Shown piece by piece: positions 1-10,200 of a stretch of DNA of 64,000 nt. Within the stretch, counting starts at the first letter, position 1. Every line of letters starts with the position of its first letter. A model generated the notes under the pieces. That model had not been told where the DNA came from, ran no database searches, and saw nothing but the letters and a program-made list of their open reading frames with translations. The DNA comes from an uncultured Bacteroidales bacterium (GTDB lineage Bacteria; Bacteroidota; Bacteroidia; Bacteroidales; WCHB1-69). The position numbers and the translations under genes are program-made. The stretch lies in assembly GCA_900315245.1 (NCBI GenBank), contig OMYJ01000008.1:57383-121382 (forward strand). The letters run 5' to 3'.

Positions 1-49
1 TTTTTTTTGAATATAATATTTAAGAACGAATAACCATTCTCCCCTACCC

Positions 50-1279
50 TTACGCCTCGTCCACCATCTTCTTGAAGAAGCTGGCTCGAGCCGCGCCTTC
101 GCCGGTGTTGAGGAGTACGGTCTCGCCATTGCGAATCTGTCCTTCCTCCAGGGCTTTGTAGAAGCCGGCCAGACAGACAACGGAGGCGGGGCCGAAGTAG
201 ATGCCGCGCTCGTCCTTGACGATTTTGCCGTATTTCGCCAGCTCGCTCTCCTTCACACGCAGGAACGTACCGCCGCTCTTGCGCACGATGGGCGCAACAA
301 TGGGATACATACCCGGATTGCCGGCGGAAAGGATGGAAACCATGGTCTGCGGATTCGGGATGATGGGATAGTCCTTCTCATAACCTTCCTGGAATCCGGC
401 CTTCACGGCACTCTCCCACCCCTGTACCATCGGGTCGCAGGTATCCTGCTGGATCAACAGCATACGGGGCATCTTGGTGTCCGGGAAGGTGGTCTGCAGC
501 TCGCGGATGCCCTTGTCGAGAGCGATGGGGCCTGTTCCGCCCGCAACGGCCTGCACATACACATCGGGCATCTTGCCCAGCTGACGCAAGTACTCAAAGA
601 CCATCGTCTTCTTGGCCTCCACACGGATGGGATCGATGTTGCCCGTGGAAATCAGCACGTTGTTCTTCTCGTGGAAGTCGTTGGCCTCCTTCTTGGCATC
701 GCCGTAGTTGCCGTCGCACACGACCACGTTCTGACCGTAGGAGCGGATGGCCTTCACCGTGTCCTCGCACGCGTCATGCGGCATGAACACCGTGAACTTG
801 ATGCCGGCTTCGGCCAAGTAGCGGGCGTACGCCGTGGCGGTGTTGCCCGTGGAAGCCACGCAAAACTCCTTCACGCCGTTCTCCTTGAACAAAGAAGCTG
901 CCAACGAAGCGGCAATGTCTTTGAAGGTGTTGCTGCCGCCGTTCAAGTCGTTGCGATAGACCATCACCTTGCAATCAACGCCATATTTCTCCCGAGCATA
1001 TTTCTCCAAGAAATCCCACTCCTCAATCGGAATGGCACCCTCGCCCAAAGAGACGATGTTCTTCTCGTCCATCACGGGCAAAAAGTCGAAATAGTGATAA
1101 AAATTGGCGGGTTTATGTTCCGGCTTCGTCAGTTCCGTGATCTTGTGATAATCAGCCGAATAGACGACATCGGCACGTTTGCAGCCGCACTTGCACTGCT
1201 GGTTCTGCGAAAACCAAGTGGCAAAGTCGGGAATTGTTTCGCCGCACTGCGTGCAGACCAATTTGTATTTATTCTCCAT
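50..1279 (-). CDS. PLP-dependent threonine synthase-family enzyme, candidate cysteate synthase
   Basis: 409 residues from the ATG at 1279; an upstream in-frame start at 1330 would lie across the promoter. The N-terminus has a zinc-ribbon-like Cys set (Cys9, Cys12, Cys29, Cys31, Cys33), as in archaeal-type threonine synthases. The PLP lysine is predicted at Lys120 in SNTFKD, and a glycine-rich phosphate loop (VAGGTGPIA) follows near residue 240, so the fold-type II PLP family is clear. The usual threonine synthase stretch NPTGSFKDR reads GGSNTFKDI here, which suggests a different substrate. Cysteate synthase is a known derivative of this family and makes cysteate from phosphoserine and sulfite for sulfonolipids. 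A candidate cysteate acyltransferase at 17207-18469 supports that reading. Neither thrA nor thrB is nearby. Family is secure; specific reaction is inference, with threonine synthase as the alternative. Confidence 0.8.
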   Translation of the reverse strand: MENKYKLVCTQCGETIPDFATWFSQNQQCKCGCKRADVVYSADYHKITELTKPEHKPANFYHYFDFLPVMDEKNIVSLGEGAIPIEEWDFLEKYAREKYGVDCKVMVYRNDLNGGSNTFKDIAASLAASLFKENGVKEFCVASTGNTATAYARYLAEAGIKFTVFMPHDACEDTVKAIRSYGQNVVVCDGNYGDAKKEANDFHEKNNVLISTGNIDPIRVEAKKTMVFEYLRQLGKMPDVYVQAVAGGTGPIALDKGIRELQTTFPDTKMPRMLLIQQDTCDPMVQGWESAVKAGFQEGYEKDYPIIPNPQTMVSILSAGNPGMYPIVAPIVRKSGGTFLRVKESELAKYGKIVKDERGIYFGPASVVCLAGFYKALEEGQIRNGETVLLNTGEGAARASFFKKMVDEA

Positions 1280-1327
1280 AAGAAAGTATTGATTTTCTTG
1301 ACAAAGCGAATAATGGATTCGCGGCCG

Positions 1328-1335
1328 CAAAAATA
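1328..1335 (-). promoter_or_regulatory. Bacteroidetes -7 box for the PLP enzyme
   Basis: TATTTTTG on the minus strand fits TAnnTTTG and ends about 50 nt before the ATG at 1279. No clear TTTG is present at -33. Confidence 0.45.
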
Positions 1336-1379
1336 CAATAAATTCCGTTGTGAAGCTCTATCAGGCAAATGAAGTTGTA

Positions 1380-1414
1380 CCGCACCTCGCGCTGGAGGAA
1401 ATCATGGGCGCGGA
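1380..1414 (+). repeat. 35-bp direct repeat, left copy, with gene remnant
   Basis: This stretch matches 2705-2739 at 30 of 35 positions in the same orientation, and the two copies bracket the ORF6N gene. On the minus strand the surrounding bases (about 1340-1466) read as a stop-free protein-like fragment containing HDFLQREVR. It has no start codon of its own and looks like a remnant of an interrupted or duplicated gene. Confidence 0.5.
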
Positions 1415-1634
1415 TTTCGCGCCCGTAGGCGTAGAAGGTGATGGTGGAGAAGGCGGCGGGCGGGGTTCAACTCCAATTTTTTCCAAAAATGGGCACTCTT
1501 TGTTCGGACACGAAAATGCCTGTACGAGCACACATCGGATGCCGTTTGCATTTTTTTGCCAAGAAATGCACTTTTATGGTCGGAAAATGTCATTTTCACA
1601 ATATTGATTTTCAATAAATTATGCATCCAAACAG

Positions 1635-1666
1635 TTTGCTTTTCTAACAAAGAAGTTGTATCTTTG
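1635..1666 (+). promoter_or_regulatory. Promoter of the ORF6N gene
   Basis: TTTG at 1635-1638, exactly 20 nt, then TATCTTTG at 1659-1666. This is a full match to the Bacteroidetes sigma-ABfr consensus and rules out a start codon at 1656, which lies inside it. Confidence 0.8.
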
Positions 1667-1688
1667 CGAGGTTTATTATTACTGCGAT

Positions 1689-2648
1689 ATGGAAGAAAAA
1701 GAAATGATACTTCTAAATGAGGAATATTTGATGTCGAAGATATACATCATCAGAGGTGTGCAAGTGATGCTGGACTTTGATTTGGCGGCCATCTACGGGT
1801 ATGAGACAAGATTTTTCACCCGTCAAGTCAACAACAACATAGAGCGCTTTGAACAAGACTTCAGGTTTCAGCTTACTAAAGAGGAATTTAAGAACTTGAT
1901 GTGCAAAAATTTCACATCAAGATGGGGTGGTACAAGAAAAATGCCCTACGCATTTACAGAACAAGGCATTTATATGCTCATGACTGTGCTGAAAGGTGAA
2001 CTCGCTGTTAGTCAGAGTAAAAATTTGATAAGGCTCTTTAAACAGATGAAAGATTACATCATTCAACGACAGCATGTTTTACCGACCACGGAACTTTTGG
2101 CACTCACCACTCAAACCCGTAACAACACCGAGGAAATCCGCCAAATCAAACAACAAGTGAACGATTTGACTGTCGTGATTAACGACTTTACTGACAAGAA
2201 CATCAAGAAAGACTACCTATTCTATAACGGTCAGACCGTTGAGGCCGACATCGCCTATTCCGAAATATATTCCTACGCTGAGAAAACAATCCATATCATC
2301 GACAACTACATCAGTTTGAAGACACTGGTCTTGCTGAAATCGGTGCCCTCCGGGGTGAAGGTCACCATTTTTAGCGACAATGTGAACCACGGACTGCACC
2401 AAGCCGAGTATGCTGATTTCCAGAGCGAATACCCGCATGTTGACATCGAACTGAGATCCTCGGGCGGCATTTATCACGACCGTTACATCTTCATTGACCA
2501 CGCCACCCCGAATGAGATGATTTTCCATTGCGGCGGCTCCTCCAAGGATGGCGGCAAACGGGTGTCCTCCATCAGCAGGGTGGAGGACACGGTGCTCTAC
2601 CAAAACATTGTCGGCAGTTTGGAGGGGAATCCGGTGTTGCAGCTGTGA
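1689..2648 (+). CDS. ORF6N-domain protein with PLD-like C-terminal domain
   Basis: 319 residues from the ATG at 1689; ATG 1704 is an alternative. Residues about 15-105 match the phage-derived ORF6N (KilA-N related) DNA-binding domain: a start like SKIYIIRGVQVMLDFDLAAIYG followed by FTEQGIYML. A linker with coiled-coil character (about 135-180) leads to a C-terminal domain with HDRYIFID (from residue 263) and FHCGGSSKDGG. That pair resembles a degenerate phospholipase D-like HxK site in which Lys is replaced by Arg. Such proteins occur widely as single accessory genes in Bacteroidetes; their role is not established, with phage regulation or defence suggested. The gene has its own strong promoter and is bracketed by direct repeats, which points to acquisition as a cassette. 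Confidence 0.82.
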   Translation: MEEKEMILLNEEYLMSKIYIIRGVQVMLDFDLAAIYGYETRFFTRQVNNNIERFEQDFRFQLTKEEFKNLMCKNFTSRWGGTRKMPYAFTEQGIYMLMTVLKGELAVSQSKNLIRLFKQMKDYIIQRQHVLPTTELLALTTQTRNNTEEIRQIKQQVNDLTVVINDFTDKNIKKDYLFYNGQTVEADIAYSEIYSYAEKTIHIIDNYISLKTLVLLKSVPSGVKVTIFSDNVNHGLHQAEYADFQSEYPHVDIELRSSGGIYHDRYIFIDHATPNEMIFHCGGSSKDGGKRVSSISRVEDTVLYQNIVGSLEGNPVLQL

Positions 2649-2704
2649 ACGCGGGTATTCACGTAAGAGCAAGCCTACCTCTCCTCCGCCAACCGTTTCA
2701 TTTC

Positions 2705-2739
2705 CCGCACCTCGCGCTGCAGGAACCCGTGGACGCGGA
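2705..2739 (+). repeat. 35-bp direct repeat, right copy, with gene remnant
   Basis: Partner of 1380-1414. On the minus strand it reads HGFLQREVREMKRL and ends at a stop at 2675-2677, so it looks like the 3' end of a gene whose 5' part is absent. Confidence 0.5.
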
Positions 2740-2792
2740 GTCTTAATTCTTCTCCGTTTTCATCAAACAGGCCACAATAATACATTTCAATT

Positions 2793-4169
2793 TTATTTGC
2801 TGCCCGTAGGTGTTTTCATCTCAATATTGCCATCACCGAAACCGACACCTTTCTTCTTCCACAATTTCTCGGTTTCTTTGCGAGTTTCAGTACCAATTTT
2901 TAAAAGTTGTTGGCGTTCTGGGGATTCTATGCAGTCCCGTATAGTCTCAGACATATCTACAATAATGTCGGTCCAACGGTCTGTCCATGTGATGAAGCTA
3001 TATGACAAACGCATAATAAAGGCATTATTGGTATTGCCAGCACCAGTCTCTACAGCAATGTTATTTTTACCTATGGGAAGAAAGTCAGAATTGTCCATAT
3101 CTGAATCAATATTATGCTGGCTTTTTAATGTACTGGAAAGATTGGCATATAGTTGTTGTAGTATTGCTTCATTAATAGTGGTTCTTGCCTTCCCATCCTT
3201 ATCTGTATGTGCAAAATGTATTTGGGCTGTAGGCGCTTTCTTTGTGGCTGAAACAATAATATTCCAGTTTTTATCAGAGGTTGACAATCCTTTAATGTCG
3301 TTAATATAATCATCTAATGCAGGTTCAATATGTTTATCCTCAATGGTGAGATAACTAATCCTGTCGTGACTGTCATTAACGAGTAAACGGCTTACCAGAT
3401 TGAAACCTCCAAATTGTGCCAGATAATAGGCGAATGGTCCGATGGAATTCTCTCTGTCTGCTGTAGGAGCCACAATAGTGACATTTGAGTGACGGTTGAT
3501 TTTAATACCGTATGAAGTTTTCTCAATTGAGAATCCATCCACCGTTTTTTCATTGAACGGCATCAGTTCAACCGCCAAGCGGTCTAGCGGATGCTCTGAC
3601 CGTGGTTGTGCATCACCAAGGTTACGAAGCCGAAACTCTTTGTATTTAGCAACGGTCTCAATAATATCATTCTCTGTCAGGTTGTTTTTCACCGATAGAG
3701 AAGCAACAGAGATGTTGCGTGGCACCACACGGTACTTTGTGTCTGTATTCCTCACTCGTTTGAATGATTTCCGTATTTTCTCGCGACATTCTTGCAAATG
3801 ATTTTGTCTCTTTGCATCTCGATAACTATCAGCGACATAACCTGTAAGAACAGCAAAGATGAGAATTTGCAATATAGCGATAACCATATCAATACAACGA
3901 CCTGTAAAAGTGATAGGCCCATTACCTGCAAAACGCCCCGGATCTCCAATATAGCGTGTGATTGTCCAAACGAAAGCCTGCCACCAATTGCGGTATTCAT
4001 CGGGTTGGGCGACGTGTTCTACGAAATAAAAAAGGAAAGAGAGAGCAAGTGACACCCAAAACAAAACATAGATAGAATTCCAAAAGTCCTTTTTTGCGTT
4101 TTTGAGTGTTCCCCAAAAAAGTTCAAATGATTTTGGAATCCCACGAAGAAATTGTTTCAATTTTTCCAT
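2793..4169 (-). CDS. Two-helix membrane protein with degenerate K-channel-like pore
   Basis: 458 residues. There are two hydrophobic helices, about residues 33-50 and 92-112. Between them lies a re-entrant-loop-like stretch with TITRYIGDPG at 69-78. Spacing and sequence follow the two-transmembrane potassium channel plan, in which TxTTxGYGD is the selectivity filter, but the Gly-Tyr-Gly core is replaced by Tyr-Ile-Gly. The remaining 345 residues are predicted cytoplasmic: a basic stretch follows the second helix (RDAKRQNHLQECREKIRK), then a mixed alpha/beta region I do not recognise. It is the last gene of a leftward run, 52 bp after the large FISUMP gene. It could be a divergent ion channel or a channel-derived sensor; no enzyme motif is visible. 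Confidence 0.6.
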   Translation of the reverse strand: MEKLKQFLRGIPKSFELFWGTLKNAKKDFWNSIYVLFWVSLALSFLFYFVEHVAQPDEYRNWWQAFVWTITRYIGDPGRFAGNGPITFTGRCIDMVIAILQILIFAVLTGYVADSYRDAKRQNHLQECREKIRKSFKRVRNTDTKYRVVPRNISVASLSVKNNLTENDIIETVAKYKEFRLRNLGDAQPRSEHPLDRLAVELMPFNEKTVDGFSIEKTSYGIKINRHSNVTIVAPTADRENSIGPFAYYLAQFGGFNLVSRLLVNDSHDRISYLTIEDKHIEPALDDYINDIKGLSTSDKNWNIIVSATKKAPTAQIHFAHTDKDGKARTTINEAILQQLYANLSSTLKSQHNIDSDMDNSDFLPIGKNNIAVETGAGNTNNAFIMRLSYSFITWTDRWTDIIVDMSETIRDCIESPERQQLLKIGTETRKETEKLWKKKGVGFGDGNIEMKTPTGSK

Positions 4170-4221
4170 AAAATATTGAATCTATATTAGTTACTGATTG
4201 AATATTTGGTTTTGTTTTTCA

Positions 4222-7200
4222 CTAATCTTTCAGACAACGAACGGAATTGCCACAGGAACCGGGGAGTGAATCACAATAAATGGTGCTTGAACTGGCTGAC
4301 AATTCTATAGCTGTAGTTGTAGTAAAGCCACTATTGAGAGAAGTGCTCCAAAAGATTGCTTGTGAACCCAAATTACCAATGTTGTTTTCAACTTTATTAC
4401 CCGCAGGTAAAGCACTAAACCCAGTGCCATTGTTGGAAATTTGGTCATAACCAACAGAGCAAATATTTGAAGAAGAGTTCCATCCACTAGTTGAAGCTAA
4501 CGCTTTGCAGTATTTTCTTATGTGATTAATATGATCGCACGTGAACTCGCTTTTGGACATGACATAATTACTAAGTTGAGTCCACTCGTCACAACTGGGT
4601 ACATGCCATCCTGTGGGACAGATGCCCTGTACCCCACTCGGGTTGGCACTAGAAGAGGAATCGTTTCGCATCACCGCCTTCAAGTTGTACAAATATCCAT
4701 ATGTGGCAACATTAGAAGCATTTCCGTCTGGATGATATCGGTAGGCTGTGACGGTAGACACAGAATAGGAATTCCCTAAAGCAATAGCAGTGCCGTCAGC
4801 GTAGTGCGTAGTGCGTAGATTCTCCTTCATCCAGCATTGCTGCCCGATTTGCACCGTGTTATAAACATTTCCATCCACATCTATCACTGACGAAGCACTT
4901 GGACATGGAATATTAGCTATTGTTGTGTCTATCTCCTCCGTGCGGAGACAACGTACGGATACTCCACCTAAAATATAAGGATTTGTTATCACATAGGGGA
5001 TTGTGCTAGACAGATTTATGGTATGGCTATTATGGGAAGAATTAAAAAAATAAGCCTGAGTGCCAAAGTTCGTTGCACTACTATAATACTCATAATAAAA
5101 ACCTGCAGGCAACGCGTTGAAACCTGTGGAGTTATTTAAGCTTGGACCATTAGTGATTCCGCAAGTGAGCGTGTCACAGTAAAGGCATGAACTCCAACCA
5201 GTAATAGAGGCTAATGCCTTAGCAATGTATGAATTATTTGTACCGCACACATAATCGTTTCTGCTGCTTACATAGTCTGTGAGTTGAGTCCATTCTGCGT
5301 AGCTGGGTATATGCCAGCCTATAGGGCAGATTCCTTGTACGCCACTGGGATTCTGGTCACTGGCAAAAAAACCATCTAATACAGCCCCTCGATCGTAGAG
5401 GTAGCCATAAGTATTCACATTAGAAGCATTATTATTGGGATAATTATACTCATGGATATTATCATTATAATATATTGTCCTGCCATCTGCGTAGTGCGTG
5501 GTTCGCAAATTTTCTGCCATCCAGCATTGGTTGCCGATTTGCACGGTGTTATAAACGTTGCCGTCGTAGTCGGTCAGAGTGGCGGTACCTGGGCAAGGTT
5601 GCCCGTCCTGCGAGATGCCACCACTGGATAAAGTCGTAAAACTCTCTTCACTGCCGTATGCTGTTCCAGTGCTGTTGGTGGCATACGCACGCACATAATA
5701 GGTTGTTCCAGCTGTAAGTCCCGTAAGGTTGCTGGTGAAGCTGCCCGTGCCGCTGCCATCGGAAGTGTGGCTGTTGCTCACGGTAGGGTTATGAGAAGTG
5801 CTCCAACACACGCCGCGTGCGGTAACGGTTGCCCCGCCATCGGAAATAACGTTGCCACCACAAGTGGCCGAGTTAGAGGAAATATTGCTTGCAACCGTTG
5901 TGGTCACAGTGGGTGTTGATAATGACGAATTGAAAACGGTGATACTCACCGTGTCATGCTGGTCATTCATATCTTTACTCAATAAGAAATGATATGAGTA
6001 ACCTTCTTGGAATATGAAATTATCTTTGCGGCCATTATCGCTGGCAGCAATCCAAATCCTGTCACCAGGCGTAGGATTTGTGATACAATAATCATACGTG
6101 CCGGCTGGGATGGAATGGGTGACACTGCCATCATAAACCATATTCGAAGTGTAAGTGGACCCATCCGCATTTTGAGGGATCTTGTATTCGAAAGCCGCGT
6201 AGGTGGTCGCATCGGCATCTCCAGAAGAAGTGAGCGGTCCGCTTGTGGGAATAATAGTACCATATGCTGTGGCATCAGCATCCAGCAAAAGTTGATACCC
6301 AGTGCCATCTCCCCAAACATTATGCGCTTCAAGAATAATGGTCGCGCTTTGTGTTTGTGTTGGTATAGTCGTAAAACTCACTTCATTGCCGTATGCCGTA
6401 CCTGCGCTGTTGGTAGCATACGCCCTTGCATAGTAGGTGGTGCTGGCGGTAAGCCCCGTAAGGCTGCTGGTAAAACTGCCCGTACCGCTGCCGTCGGTGG
6501 TGTGGCTGTTGCTCACCGTAGGGTTGTGAGTAGTGCTCCAGCACATGCCTCGTGCGGTAACGGTTGCTCCGCCATCGGAAATAACGTTGCCACCGCAAGT
6601 GGCAGAGTTATCGGTTATGTTGCTTGCCGCAGAAGTAGTGACCGTAGGCATTTGTGTTGTAGTGGAACCACTCTCATCGCGCACACAACGTACGGAAAAG
6701 CCATACGTTTTGGGATTGTTGCTATTTACAATGTTTGCAACGTTGAGTGCTATGCCAACAGAGTAGGCATTATTGCTGTTGTATTCAGTTGATTTCCAAA
6801 AATTTACACTTCTACCCTTATCAAAAAAACTATAGGTGCGTACTCCCGCAGGTGGAGCATTGAAATTTGTGGCATTATTATCGGAAGGTGTGTAGCCCAC
6901 ATCGCAAATACCGGAACTGCTGTTCCAACCTGTTGTACTTGCCAATGCTTTGGCAATTTGTGTGTTATCATTGCCGCAAACATACTGGCTTTGACTGCTG
7001 ACATAAGTGGTCAACTGAACCCATTCTGTATCGCTTGGCAAATGCCATCCTGTGGGACAGATGCCCTGCACCCCGCTCGGGTTGGCACTAGAAGAGGTAG
7101 CGTTGTGCATCACCGCCTTCCAATTGTACAGCAACCCGTATGTGGGCATGTTGGAAGCATCGTTGTTGGGATAGTACCAGTATGCCTCTGTGGTGGAAGC

Positions 7201-10200
7201 GCTACTGCCCTGTGATATGATGGTGTTATCTGCATACCGTGTGGTACGCAGATTGTCGGCCATCCAGCACTGGTTACCTAATTGCACCGTGTTGTATATG
7301 TTGCCGTCAATGTCGGTGAGGGTGGGCATACCAGGACATGGCAGCCCATCCTGCGAGGTGTCACCATTAGATAAAGTCGTGAAACTCACTTCATTGCCAT
7401 ACATCGTACCAACGCTGTTCGTGGCGTATGCACGTACATAGTAGGTGGTGTTGGCGGTAAGCCCCGTAAGGCTGCTGGTGAAGCTGCCCGTGCCACTTCC
7501 ATCGGTTGTGTAGCTGTTACTCACAGTAGGATTATGAGAAGTACTCCAACACACACCTCGTGCAGTAACGGTTGCACCGCCATCGGAAATGACGTTGCCA
7601 CCGCAGGAAACAGAGTTTTCGGTTATATTGCTAGCCGTAGAGGTGGTGACAGTAGGCGATTGGGCTGTGGATGAGCCACCTTCGTTTTGGACACAACGGA
7701 CCGACAAACCGTAGTCCTGGAAATAGCTTGTTCTTAGCACTTCGGCCGAACTGTAGGTTAGCACGTAAACCCACAAGTCGCTGTCATTGTCATAGTCAAT
7801 TAATTTCGTTGCACTACAAAAATAGGCACCCATGCCGAACATGGGATAGAAGTCGCCAATATAATGGCCAGCGGGAAAGGCCGAAAAGCCAGTCGCATTG
7901 TTGGCACTTGGGTTGCTGCCTACATCACATGTGCGGTATCCAGCACTCCATCCTATAGAGGAAGCTAATGCTTTGGCTATATAAGTGGTGTCACTGCCGC
8001 ACATATATTGGTATTGGCTGATTGAGCCACTAACATAATCCACCAGCTGCGTCCACTCCGCATCACTTGGCACATGCCAGCCTGTAGGACAGATACCCTG
8101 CACCCCGCTGGGGTTGGCACTGCTTGAGGGCGAGTTGCCCATTACCGCCTTCCAATTATACAGATAACCATAAGTGGCAACATTGGATGAGCTGTTGTCA
8201 GGATAATAACGATAAGCCGTTGTAGTGCTTGAACTACTTCCCAATGCGATGCTTGTGCCATTGGCATAACGTGTAGTGCGCAGGTTCTCCTTCATCCAGC
8301 ATTGGTTGCCGATTTGCACCGTGTTATATGTATTATTGTCGATATCGGTTACCGTGGCTGCTCCTTGGCAAGGCTGGCTGGTAGTTATAAAACTCACCCC
8401 ATTTCCATACGCTGTTCCCCAAATGTTGGTGGCATACGCTCGCACGTAATACTGGGTGGCAGGTGATAGATTCGTGATATTGCTAGTAAAAATACCCGTA
8501 CCATTGCCGTCAATGGTGTGGCTATCTTCAATTGTAGGATTCTGTGATGTACTCCAGCATACGCCGCGTGCTGTAACGGTTGCCCCGCCATCGGAGGTGA
8601 CGTTACCGCCGCAAGTGGCGGAAGTGGGCTGAATACTGCTTGCGGCTGTTGTAAAAACAGTGGGCAAATCGCGAATACAACGGACAGAAAAACCGAAACT
8701 CTTTTCATAGGCAGAAGAGCTCATGTTGTTATCATCATAGTAGAGGTTTCTACCAAACGCGTTATAGGAGTCATCTGTTGTGCTCCAAAAGAAGGAGTAG
8801 TTACCGAAGTCCGAGGATTCACCGGGTGCGGTGTAAGCACTAGCAGGAAGGGCGGAGAAACCTGTCTCATTGTTAGTACTTGGGTCATAGCCCACTGCAC
8901 AACAGGTATTGGAACTACTATTCCATCCTATGGTGGAAGCCAAAGCTTTAGCAATATAATTGTTAGCACATACACATACATATTGGCTCTGGCTGCTTAC
9001 AAAATTTGTAAGCTGTGTCCACTCCGCATCACTCGGAACATGCCAGCCCGTTGGACAAATCCCCTGTACACCACTTGGGTTGGCACTGCTTGAGGACGAG
9101 TTGCCCATCACTGCCTTCCAATTGTACAGATAACCGTAAGTAGCAACATTGGATGAGTTGTAGTCGGGATAATAACGGTAAGCCGTTGTGGTGCTTGTAC
9201 TATTCCCCAAAGCTATGCTTGTGCCATCGGCATAACGAGTGGTACGTAGGTTTTCTTTCATCCAGCATTGTTGCCCGATTTGCACTGTGTTATATATGTT
9301 ATTGTCAATATCGGTCACCGTGGCTGCTCCCAGGCAAGGCAAGCTAAGGATCACCTCGTTACCGTATGCCGTTCCTGCACTATTGGTAGCATACGCGCGT
9401 ACATGATAAGTAGTTCCAACGGTAAGTCCCGTGAGGCTGCTGGTGAAATTGCCAGTTCCGCTGCCATCGGTAGTATGGCTGTCATATACAGTCGGGCTTT
9501 GTGAAGTACTCCAGCACACGCCACGTGCTGTAACGGTTGCGCCGCCATCGGAAGTGACGTTTCCGCCGCAGGTGGCAGAGTTTGCGGTTATATCAGTTGC
9601 CGCAGAGGTGGTGACAGTGGGCAATTGGATTGTGGAAGAGTCATTTTCATTGCGGACACAACGGACAGTTAAACCGAAACTCTTGTCTAAATAGTCCCTG
9701 TATACGTCAGCAAAATCGGAACTGAAATAGCGGATGTACGCGCCATCGTCATTATACTCTGTAGCGCACCAAAAATTGGCGTAAGTTTCGACATAGTTGT
9801 AGCCGTTATTGAAGTCGCCAGCGGGAAATGCCGAAAAGCCAGTCTCATTGTTAGTACTTTGGTTGTTGCCCACTGCACAAGTGTAGGGACTGCTATTCCA
9901 TCCTGTTGTGGAAGCCAATGCCTTGGCAACATAGGTACTATCACTACCACACACATACTGGATCTGGCTGCTTACATAATCGGTCATTTGTGTCCACTCC
10001 GCATCACTCGGCACATGCCAACCTACAGGACAGATACCCCGTACACCACTCGGATTGGCACTGCTGGAGGAAGAGCCTCCCATCACTGCCTGCCAGTTAT
10101 ACAGATAACCATAGGTGGAAACGATACTTTGGTTATGATAGGGATAATAACGATAAGCCGTTGTGTAGCTTATGCTACTACCCAAAGCTATGCTTGTGCC

